DNA from: Cupriavidus pinatubonensis
GTDB lineage: Bacteria > Pseudomonadota > Gammaproteobacteria > Burkholderiales > Burkholderiaceae
Direction: 5' to 3'
DNA: 64,000 bases
Assembly: GCF_019602855.1 (NCBI RefSeq)
Contig: NZ_CP080767.1
Location: 2,046,001-2,110,000, forward strand
Shown: piece by piece, positions 46,036 through 53,450 of the stretch
How positions within the stretch are numbered: the stretch's first letter is position 1
Layout of the letters: each line of letters starts with the position of its first letter
Made by a program: the position numbers and the translations under genes
Notes under the pieces: generated by a model
What the model was told of the DNA's origin: nothing
Seen by the model: the letters and a program-made list of their open reading frames with translations, nothing else
Database searches by the model: none

Positions 46036-46596
46036 TCAGACCGTCATGATCTCCTTCTCTTTCTCGGCGACCATCTTGTCGATTTCCGCCACATACTTGT
46101 CGGTCAGCTTCTGCACGTCGTCCTGGCCGCGGCGCTCGTCGTCCTCGGAGATCGCCTTGTCCTTGACCAGCTTCTTGAACTGCTCGTTGGCGTCGCGGCG
46201 CAGGTTGCGCACAGCGATCTTGGCGCCTTCGGCTTCGCCCTTGACGACCTTGGTCAGCTCCTTGCGGCGCTCTTCCGTCAGCGGCGGCATCGGCACGCGG
46301 ATGACTTCGCCCATCGTCGCCGGGTTCAGGCCGAGGTCGCAGTCGCGAATTGCCTTCTCGACCGCGCCGACCATCTTCTTTTCCCACGGCTGCACGGTAA
46401 TGGTGCGGGCATCGCCAAGGCCGATATTGGCCACCTGGCTGATCGGCACCATCGAACCGTAGTAGTCCACCTGTACGTGGTCGAGCAGGCCGACGTGGGC
46501 ACGGCCGGTGCGGACTTTAGCCAGATCGGCCTTGAAGGCCTCGATCGACTTCTGCATCTTCTGCTCGACGCTCTTCTTGGTTTCGGCGACGCTCAT
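46036..46596 (-). CDS. frr: ribosome recycling factor
   Basis: A 186-aa RRF that splits post-termination ribosomes with EF-G. The tRNA-mimic shape is encoded by a three-helix bundle with the hallmark KVRTGRAHVGLLDHVQVDYY near residue 27 and a short domain II (IGLGDARTITVQPWEK). GGAGG lies 5 nt before the ATG. The pyrH-frr pair is conserved across bacteria. Confidence 0.97.
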   Translation of the reverse strand: MSVAETKKSVEQKMQKSIEAFKADLAKVRTGRAHVGLLDHVQVDYYGSMVPISQVANIGLGDARTITVQPWEKKMVGAVEKAIRDCDLGLNPATMGEVIRVPMPPLTEERRKELTKVVKGEAEGAKIAVRNLRRDANEQFKKLVKDKAISEDDERRGQDDVQKLTDKYVAEIDKMVAEKEKEIMTV

Positions 46597-46704
46597 GATT
46601 ACCTCCGGAAATCAGCTACCAGGATCCCGAAATACCGGGATCGAAAATGAATCATTCTACTCTTTGCCGGCCCGCGCAACAGATTCCGCGGCCGGCACCC
46701 GTCC

Positions 46705-47415
46705 TCAGACGTGGACCAGCGTACCTTCGTCCTCGCCCAGCACCACGCGCTTGAGCGCGCCCGGCTTCACGATCGAGAACACCTTGATCGGCAGCTTCTG
46801 GTCGCGGCACAGCGCGAACGCCGTGGCGTCCATGACCTGCAGATTGCGCGAGATGGCCTCGTCGAACGTAATCGTGGTGTAGCGCGTGGCGCTCGGATCC
46901 TTCTTCGGGTCGGCCGTGTACACGCCATCGACCTTGGTCGCCTTGAGCACGATCTCGGCGCCGATCTCCGCGCCACGCAGTGCCGCAGCGGTGTCGGTAG
47001 TGAAGAACGGGTTGCCGGTACCGGCGGCAAAGATCACCACCTTGCCCTCTTCAAGCTGGCGAATCGCGCGCGGGCGGATATAGGGCTCGACCACCTGGTC
47101 CATGCGCAGCGCGGACTGGACACGGCCCTCGATATTGGCGTGGCGCATGGCGTCTTGCAGGGCCAGCGCGTTCATCATGGTGGCCAGCATGCCCATGTAG
47201 TCGGCCGTGGCGCGGTCCATGCCGGCAGCACCGCCCGCGACGCCGCGGAAGATATTGCCGCCGCCGATGACCACCGCCACCTGGACGCCGAGCTTCACGA
47301 TCTCGGCAATGTCGTTGACCATCCCTTCGATGGTGGCGCGGTTGATGCCGAAAGCATCATCGCCCATGAGGGCTTCACCGGAGAGTTTCAGTAGGACGCG
47401 CTTGTAGGCTGGCAT
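46705..47415 (-). CDS. pyrH: UMP kinase
   Basis: A 236-aa hexameric UMP kinase of the amino acid kinase fold. KRVLLKLSGEALMG, VIGGGNIFRGVAG and AAGTGNPFFTTDTAAALRG are the phosphate- and nucleotide-binding motifs; KVDGVYTADPKKDP is also diagnostic. GAGGG precedes the ATG at 47415; the longer ORF covers the leader. A TATAAT lies about 240 bp upstream, so it may have its own promoter after tsf. Confidence 0.97.
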   Translation of the reverse strand: MPAYKRVLLKLSGEALMGDDAFGINRATIEGMVNDIAEIVKLGVQVAVVIGGGNIFRGVAGGAAGMDRATADYMGMLATMMNALALQDAMRHANIEGRVQSALRMDQVVEPYIRPRAIRQLEEGKVVIFAAGTGNPFFTTDTAAALRGAEIGAEIVLKATKVDGVYTADPKKDPSATRYTTITFDEAISRNLQVMDATAFALCRDQKLPIKVFSIVKPGALKRVVLGEDEGTLVHV

Positions 47416-47622
47416 ATTCACCCTCGGACAGGAGCAAGCTGCTCGATTTGAGACGTATTGTTTTGATACACCCATGCGGTAAGGCCGCGCGGATGCCGGA
47501 GATAACCGGTTTTCGGCGGCACCCGCGGCAGGCGGATGGCGCCGGAAACTGGCTGGTGCAGCGCACGCAGCCGGGGCTGCGTGTTGCTGCTTCGGTCCCA
47601 CTTACACAGAGGGGCACCTTGC

Positions 47623-47662
47623 GGCGCCCCTTCGGCATTATAGGCGGCGTGCCAACCCTGAC
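47623..47662 (-). promoter_or_regulatory. candidate pyrH -10 box and structured leader hairpin
   Basis: The minus strand has TATAAT at 47657-47662 followed by a hairpin GGGGCGCC-GCAA-GGTGCCCC, which has a GNRA tetraloop. The region lies just after tsf and 240 nt before the pyrH ATG. The hairpin lacks a U-tract, so it may be a leader structure and not a terminator. Confidence 0.4.
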
Positions 47663-47686
47663 GGGAGGCACCGGCCGCCCCGGACA

Positions 47687-48565
47687 TCAGCCCTTCTGGG
47701 CAGCGGCCACCTGCGCGGCCACTTCGGCAGCGAAGTCGTCCTGCTTCTTCTCGATGCCTTCGCCCACGACATACAGCGTGAAGCCCTTCACGGTCGTGTT
47801 GGCAGCCTTGAGCATCTGCTCGACGGTCTGCTTGTCGTTCTTCACGAACGGCTGGTTGAACAGCGACACTTCCTTCAGGTACTTCTGGACCGAACCTTCC
47901 ACCATCTTGGCGGCGATTTCAGCCGGCTTGCCCGACTCGGCAGCCTTTTGCTCGGCGATGCTGCGCTCCTTGGCGATCAGGTCCGCGGGAACCTGCTCAG
48001 CCGACAGCGACACCGGCTTCATGGCGGCCACGTGCATGGCGACGTCCTTGGCGGCGGCTTCGTCGCCGTCGAACTCGACCATCACGCCGATACGGGTGCC
48101 GTGCAGGTACGAAACCAGCTTGCCACCGTTGGCATAGCGCACGAAGCGGCGGATCGTCAGGTTCTCGCCGATCTTGCCGATCAGGGCGGTACGGGTGGCT
48201 TCAACACTCACGCCGTCGAGTTCCAGCGCCGACAGCGCAGCCACGTCGGCCGGGTTCTGCTTGGCGATCAGTTCGGCGACCTTGGCCGAGAACGCCAGGA
48301 AGTCGTCGTTCTTGGAGACGAAATCGGTCTCGCAGTTCAATTCGACCAGGACACCGGTGGTGCCGTCGATGAACGAAGCGACCACGCCCTCAGCGGTCAC
48401 GCGCGATGCAGCCTTGCTGGCCTTATTGCCCAGCTTGACGCGCAGCAGCTCTTCAGCCTTGTTCAGATCGCCGTCGGCCTCGGTCAGGGCCTTCTTGCAT
48501 TCCATCATCGGCGCGTCGGTCTTCGCGCGCAGTTCTGCCACCATGCTTGCGGTAATTGCCGCCAT
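47687..48565 (-). CDS. tsf: translation elongation factor Ts
   Basis: A 292-aa EF-Ts, the nucleotide exchange factor of EF-Tu. The N-terminal UBA-like domain (VAELRAKTDAPMMECKKALT) and the TDFVSKNDDF motif that contacts EF-Tu are clear. GGAGTG precedes the ATG. It follows rpsB after a 297-bp spacer with a strong hairpin. Confidence 0.97.
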   Translation of the reverse strand: MAAITASMVAELRAKTDAPMMECKKALTEADGDLNKAEELLRVKLGNKASKAASRVTAEGVVASFIDGTTGVLVELNCETDFVSKNDDFLAFSAKVAELIAKQNPADVAALSALELDGVSVEATRTALIGKIGENLTIRRFVRYANGGKLVSYLHGTRIGVMVEFDGDEAAAKDVAMHVAAMKPVSLSAEQVPADLIAKERSIAEQKAAESGKPAEIAAKMVEGSVQKYLKEVSLFNQPFVKNDKQTVEQMLKAANTTVKGFTLYVVGEGIEKKQDDFAAEVAAQVAAAQKG

Positions 48566-48694
48566 TTGTCACTCCTTGAATGGTTCGCGCCGGGTGCGCC
48601 AGTTTCCTGGCTCGCAACCGGCCGGGGGTGTACAGCTTCACCCGCGGCAGAGCTTGCCTGCGGCGGATGACAATCATTCGGATACTGCAAATTC

Positions 48695-48729
48695 AAAAAA
48701 AGGGGGCGCCGGATGTGCCCCCTTTTTTT
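48695..48729 (-). terminator. terminator/attenuator between rpsB and tsf
   Basis: A 13-bp stem (seven A, five G, one C on the plus strand) surrounds a 9-nt loop, with TTTTTTT on the exit side in either direction. It lies in the 297-bp rpsB-tsf spacer. A partial terminator at this point is known in E. coli and would lower tsf expression relative to rpsB. The rest of the spacer shows nothing clear. Confidence 0.8.
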
Positions 48730-48862
48730 CTTTCAACTTGCCGAGGCCGGCTTTGGCCAGCTCCGCTGCAACGCCCCGCACCTTTTGTCAGGTCCGGTGG
48801 CCGATGCCTTGTGATCGTTCCGTGGCGATGCGCGTGATCGGGGTCCTCTCGGCGGCCGGCAA

Positions 48863-49606
48863 TCAGCCTTCTTGCACTTCGACGAAATCGTCACCGCCGC
48901 GGGCGGCTTCAACGACTTCCTGCACGGCGTTCGCACGGCCTTCCAGGATCGCGTCAGCCACGCCGCGCACGTACAGGGCCACAGCCTTGGACGAGTCGTC
49001 GTTGCCCGGGATCACGTAATCGATGCCTTCCGGCGAGTGGTTGGTATCAACCACACCGATTACGGGGATGCCCAGCTTGTTGGCTTCGGTCACGGCGATC
49101 TTGTGGTAGCCGACGTCCACCACGAAGATGGCGTCAGGAATGCCGCCCATTTCCTTGATGCCGCCGATCGACTTTTCCAGCTTGATCATCTCGCGCTCGA
49201 ACATCAGCGCTTCCTTCTTGCTCATGGTGTCCAGCGCGCCGGCTTCCTTGGCGGCTTCCATGTCCTTCAGGCGCTTGATCGAGGTCTTGACCGTCTTGAA
49301 GTTGGTCAGCATGCCACCGAGCCAGCGGGCGTCGACGTAGGGCATGCCTGCGCGGCCGGCTTCTTCAGCCAGGATTTCGCGCGACTGGCGCTTGGTACCC
49401 ACGAACATGATGGTGCCGCGATTGGCTGCCAGCTGACGCACGTACTTCAGTGCGTCCTGGAACATCGGCAACGTCTTTTCGAGGTTGATGATGTGGATCT
49501 TGTTGCGATGGCCGAAGATGAAGGGGGCCATCTTCGGGTTCCAGAAGCGGGTCTGGTGGCCGAAGTGGCAACCGGCTTCCAGCATTTCGCGCATGGTAAC
49601 GGACAT
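48863..49606 (-). CDS. rpsB: 30S ribosomal protein S2
   Basis: A 247-aa S2. MSVTMREMLEAGCHFGHQTR is the classical N-terminus, and FWNPKMAPFIFG, YVDARWLGGMLTN and GIPVIGVVDTNHSPEGIDY follow. GGAG lies 6 nt before the ATG at 49606. It has a 130-nt leader with a long hairpin and a good promoter, and starts the translation/envelope block. Confidence 0.98.
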   Translation of the reverse strand: MSVTMREMLEAGCHFGHQTRFWNPKMAPFIFGHRNKIHIINLEKTLPMFQDALKYVRQLAANRGTIMFVGTKRQSREILAEEAGRAGMPYVDARWLGGMLTNFKTVKTSIKRLKDMEAAKEAGALDTMSKKEALMFEREMIKLEKSIGGIKEMGGIPDAIFVVDVGYHKIAVTEANKLGIPVIGVVDTNHSPEGIDYVIPGNDDSSKAVALYVRGVADAILEGRANAVQEVVEAARGGDDFVEVQEG

Positions 49607-49633
49607 GTGATTCTCCAATAGGGTTCGGTCTGA

Positions 49634-49680
49634 AGTCCGCCCCGACATTCCTGAAAAGGAACACCCCGGATGGGCGGACT
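49634..49680 (-). promoter_or_regulatory. rpsB leader hairpin (candidate S2 autoregulatory element)
   Basis: AGTCCGCCC at 49672-49680 pairs perfectly with its complement at 49634-49642 in the transcript, and TTCC/GGAA forms an inner stem. It lies 28 nt upstream of the rpsB ATG. E. coli rpsB is autoregulated by S2 through its leader; an analogous role here is inference. Confidence 0.5.
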
Positions 49681-49745
49681 AGCGATTTCGTTCAGAATAT
49701 TGACCCGCCGCGGCAAATGCTGCACCGCAAACAAGTCAGCCCGCT

Positions 49746-49775
49746 ATTCTAGCAATAAATGGGCGCAGCACTCAA
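49746..49775 (-). promoter_or_regulatory. candidate sigma70 promoter of rpsB
   Basis: On the minus strand TTGAGT (49770-49775) and TAGAAT (49746-49751) are spaced by 18 bp. Confidence 0.55.
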
Positions 49776-49948
49776 GCGGACATCAAGTGTGCTGTCCGGC
49801 GACGGGTGGGCCGGGCAGCGCGTTTCATCTGACCCCGATTGCACGGCGGATCGCTGCGATCAGGCGCCGATGGTGCGATAATCCCACATTACCCTATCGA
49901 TTCCGGCGCGGCCTGTGGCCTCGCCATCACTTATTCTGGCGAAGCAGC

Positions 49949-50767
49949 ATGAGCATCCACCTGAATACCGCCGAAGACGTCGCCCAAATGCGCGTGGCTT
50001 GCCGCCTTGCCTCGGAAGTCCTCGACTACATCACGCCGTTCGTGAAGCCTGGTGTGACGACCGGCGAACTCGACCGGCTGTGCCACGCCTACATGCGTGA
50101 CGTACAGGGCACCGTACCGGCCCCGCTAAATTATGCGCCTCCGGGCTACCCGCCTTTCCCCGGCGCGATCTGCACTTCGGTCAATGACGTGATCTGCCAC
50201 GGCATTCCTGGTGACCGCGTGCTCAAGGCCGGCGATGCCATCAACCTGGATATCACCGTCATCACCAAGGAAGGCTACTACGGCGACACCAGCCGCATGT
50301 TCATCGTTGGCGAGGGCTCGATCCTCGCCAAGCGCCTGGCCCAGGTGACTTACGAGTGCATGTGGAAGGGCATCGCGCAAGTCCGCCATGGCGCGCGCCT
50401 CGGCGACATCGGCCACGCCATCCAGGTGCATGCCGAAGCGGCCGGCTACAGCGTGGTGCGCGAGTACTGCGGCCACGGCATCGGCAAGAACTTCCATGAA
50501 GATCCACAGATCCTGCACTACGGCCGCGCGGGTACGGGCGCCGAGATCAAGGCAGGCATGATCTTCACGGTCGAGCCGATGATCAACGCCGGCAAGCGCG
50601 ACATCCGCACCATGCCTGACCAGTGGACGGTCAAGACCCGCGACCGCAGCCTGTCCGCGCAGTGGGAACATACCGTGCTCGTGACCGAAACCGGCTACGA
50701 GGTGCTGACGGTCTCCGCCGGCACGCCGGCGCCGCCCGCATTCATTACGGAATCGGTCGCGGCCTGA
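49949..50767 (+). CDS. map: type I methionine aminopeptidase
   Basis: A 272-aa Map that removes N-terminal methionine from nascent proteins. The pita-bread fold motifs are clear: TSVNDVICHGIPGD, AINLDITVITKEGYYGDTSRMF (metal Asp pair), EYCGHGIGKNFHEDP (metal His) and FTVEPMINAG (metal Glu). The ATG at 49949 gives the family N-terminus. It is divergent from rpsB, as in many proteobacteria, and followed by a terminator. Confidence 0.97.
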   Translation: MSIHLNTAEDVAQMRVACRLASEVLDYITPFVKPGVTTGELDRLCHAYMRDVQGTVPAPLNYAPPGYPPFPGAICTSVNDVICHGIPGDRVLKAGDAINLDITVITKEGYYGDTSRMFIVGEGSILAKRLAQVTYECMWKGIAQVRHGARLGDIGHAIQVHAEAAGYSVVREYCGHGIGKNFHEDPQILHYGRAGTGAEIKAGMIFTVEPMINAGKRDIRTMPDQWTVKTRDRSLSAQWEHTVLVTETGYEVLTVSAGTPAPPAFITESVAA

Positions 50768-50785
50768 GCCGCAACATCGTTGGGG

Positions 50786-50811
50786 GGCGCCTGACAGGCG
50801 CCTTTCTTTTT
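50786..50811 (+). terminator. rho-independent terminator of map
   Basis: GGCGCC-TGACA-GGCGCC followed by TTTCTTTTT. It lies 18 bp after the map stop and ends just before the glnD start, so glnD must use read-through or its own promoter. Confidence 0.85.
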
Positions 50812-50844
50812 CCAGCCGTGCCCACGAACCTTCCTGCCCTGCCC

Positions 50845-53427
50845 ATGGACACCACGCCGGAACTCCTGCTCGCCGCGCGCGTTCGCGACCAGTTGAAAGC
50901 CGACAAGCAGGCCCTGTTTGCCGACTTTGACTTGTCGTCCCACGTCGGCACGCTGGTTACGCGTCTTCGCCGCGCCGTGGATGCCGCGCTCGCCGAGGCC
51001 TGGCGCGGGCTCGACATGCCTGCCGATGCAGCGCTGGTGGCGGTGGGCGGCTACGGCCGCGGAGAGCTGTTCCCGTACTCCGATGTGGACGTGCTGCTGT
51101 TGCTTCGGGCCGAGCCCGATGCCGACACCGTGAGCCGGCTCGAACGGTTCATCGGCATGTGCTGGGACCTGGGGCTGGAGATCGGCTCGTCAGTGCGCAC
51201 CGTGGAAGATTGCATCCGCGAGGCGCGCGCCGATATCACGATCCAGACCTCGCTGCTCGAAGCGCGGCTGCTGACCGGCAACCGCAAGCTGTTCGAGGCG
51301 CTGCGCACGCAGCACCAGGCCGATCTCGACCCGGCCGCGTTCTTCCAGGCCAAGCTGCTGGAAATGCGCCAGCGCCACGCCAAGTACCAGGACACGCCTT
51401 ACGCGCTCGAGCCGAATTGCAAGGAAAGCCCGGGCGGCCTGCGCGATCTGCAGGTGATCCTGTGGATGACCAAGGCTGCCGGCCTCGGCGACAGCTGGAA
51501 AGAATTGTTCGAGCGGGGCCTGCTGACGCAGCGCGAAGCGCAGGAGCTTTCGCGCAACGAACGCCTGCTGAAGACCATCCGCGCGCGACTGCATCTGGTG
51601 GCCGGGCGTCGGCAGGACGTGCTGGTATTCGACCTGCAGACCGCACTGGCGGAATCATTCGGCTATCGGCAGAACGCCAACAAGCGCGCCAGCGAGCAGC
51701 TCATGCGCCGGTACTTCTGGGCCGCCAAGGCGGTGACCCAGCTCAACAGTGTGCTGCTGCTCAATATCGAGGCGCTGCTGTTCCCGAGCGAATCGCAGGT
51801 GACACGCGTGATCAACGAGCGCTTTGTCGAGCGCCAGGGCATGCTGGAGATCACGAGCGACAGTCTGTATGAAGACGACCCGCACGCGATCCTCGAGACT
51901 TTCCTGCTCTATGAGCGCACGCCGGGCATCAAGGGTCTGTCGCCGCGCACGCTGCGGGGCCTCTACAACGCGCGTACCGTGATGGATGCGCGCTGGCGCA
52001 GCGACCCGGAAAACCGCCGCCTGTTCCTGGCCATCCTGCAGGAACCACAGGGCATCACCCATGCGCTGCGCCTGATGAACCAGACCAGCGTGCTGGGGCG
52101 TTACCTGATCAACTTCCGGCGCATCGTCGGCCAGATGCAGCACGATCTCTTCCACGTCTACACCGTGGACCAGCACATCCTGATGGTGGTGCGCAATATG
52201 CGCCGCTTCGCGATCGTCGAGCACACGCACGAATTCCCGTTCTGCAGCCAGCTCATGGCGAGCTTCGACAAGCCTTGGGTACTGTCAGTGGCGGCGCTGT
52301 TCCACGACATCGCCAAAGGCCGCGGCGGCGACCACTCGAAGCTGGGCACCGTGGATGCGCGCCGCTTCTGCAAGCAACACGGCATCGGGCGCGAGGACGC
52401 CGACCTGATCTGCTGGCTGGTGGAGCACCACCTGACGATGAGTCACGTGGCGCAGAAGCAGGACCTGACCGATCCTGACGTCGTTCACGCGTTCGCGCGC
52501 GTGGTCGGCGACGAGCGGCACCTTACGGCGCTGTACCTGCTGACCGTGGCCGATGTCCGCGGCACCAGCCCCAAGGTCTGGAATGCCTGGAAGGGCAAGC
52601 TGCTCGAAGACCTGTACCGCATCACGCTGCGCGTGCTGGGCGGCGCCAGGGTCGATCCGCATTCGATCTGGGCGCAGCGCCAGGAAGAAACCATCTCGCA
52701 GCTGCGCCTGAAGGCGTTCGACCCCGAACTGGGCAAGCCGCTGTGGGCACAACTCGACGTGGCCTTCTTCCTGCGACACGATTCGCGCGACATCGCCTGG
52801 CTGACCCGTCACCTGTTCAACAAGGTTGACAGCCCGGTGCCGGTGGTCAAGGCACGCATCTCGCCGGCTGGCGAAGGCCTGCAGGTAGCCGTCTACGTCA
52901 AGGACCAGCCCGACCTTTTCGCGCGCATTTGCGGCTACTTCGAGCGCAAGGCGTTCTCGATCCAGGATGCCAAGATCCACACGACGCGCCATGGCTACGC
53001 GCTGGACACGTTCCAGGTCACCGACCCTGGGCTGGCCGACGACGGCGGCAACTATCGCGATATCCTGGCGCTGGTCGAGCATGAACTCGGCGACCGCCTG
53101 CAGCAACAGGCTGCGCTGCCCGAACCGAGCCAGGGCCGCCTGTCGCGCCAGTCGCGCAGCTTCCCGATCAAGCCGCGCGTGGACCTGCGGCCCGACGAGC
53201 GCGGCCAGTATTACCTGCTGTCGCTGTCGGCCAACGACCGCACCGGCCTGCTTTACGCGATCACGCGCGTGCTGGCAAAACATCGCGTGTCCGTGCATAC
53301 GGCGCGCATCAACACCCTCGGGGAACGCGTCGAAGACGTGTTCCTGGTCGACGGCAGCCGTCTTGCCGCCGACAACCGATTGCAGATTCAGCTTGAACAG
53401 GACTTGCTCGCCGCGCTGGAAATCTGA
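50845..53427 (+). CDS. glnD: bifunctional uridylyltransferase/uridylyl-removing enzyme GlnD
   Basis: An 860-aa nitrogen sensor that uridylylates PII proteins (GlnB/GlnK) when glutamine is low and removes UMP when it is high. The nucleotidyltransferase motif GGYGRGELFPYSDVD is at 68-82. The HD hydrolase site reads FHDIAKGRGGDHSKLG. Two ACT domains fill the last 170 residues and bind glutamine (AVYVKDQPDLFARICGYFER and SANDRTGLLYAITRVLAKH). ATG at 50845 is preferred; an in-frame GTG at 50818 is possible. Confidence 0.96.
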   Translation: MDTTPELLLAARVRDQLKADKQALFADFDLSSHVGTLVTRLRRAVDAALAEAWRGLDMPADAALVAVGGYGRGELFPYSDVDVLLLLRAEPDADTVSRLERFIGMCWDLGLEIGSSVRTVEDCIREARADITIQTSLLEARLLTGNRKLFEALRTQHQADLDPAAFFQAKLLEMRQRHAKYQDTPYALEPNCKESPGGLRDLQVILWMTKAAGLGDSWKELFERGLLTQREAQELSRNERLLKTIRARLHLVAGRRQDVLVFDLQTALAESFGYRQNANKRASEQLMRRYFWAAKAVTQLNSVLLLNIEALLFPSESQVTRVINERFVERQGMLEITSDSLYEDDPHAILETFLLYERTPGIKGLSPRTLRGLYNARTVMDARWRSDPENRRLFLAILQEPQGITHALRLMNQTSVLGRYLINFRRIVGQMQHDLFHVYTVDQHILMVVRNMRRFAIVEHTHEFPFCSQLMASFDKPWVLSVAALFHDIAKGRGGDHSKLGTVDARRFCKQHGIGREDADLICWLVEHHLTMSHVAQKQDLTDPDVVHAFARVVGDERHLTALYLLTVADVRGTSPKVWNAWKGKLLEDLYRITLRVLGGARVDPHSIWAQRQEETISQLRLKAFDPELGKPLWAQLDVAFFLRHDSRDIAWLTRHLFNKVDSPVPVVKARISPAGEGLQVAVYVKDQPDLFARICGYFERKAFSIQDAKIHTTRHGYALDTFQVTDPGLADDGGNYRDILALVEHELGDRLQQQAALPEPSQGRLSRQSRSFPIKPRVDLRPDERGQYYLLSLSANDRTGLLYAITRVLAKHRVSVHTARINTLGERVEDVFLVDGSRLAADNRLQIQLEQDLLAALEI

Positions 53428-53450
53428 TCCGGCCGCGCAGCATTGATGAT

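Larger units (their letters stand above)
49607..49948. other. 342-bp divergent region between rpsB and map
   Basis: It holds the rpsB leader (49607 to about 49739), with a nested hairpin, and the rpsB promoter (49746-49775). On the map side GATAAT near 49872-49877 could be a -10 box, leaving a leader of about 65 nt. No gene is supported. Confidence 0.5.
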
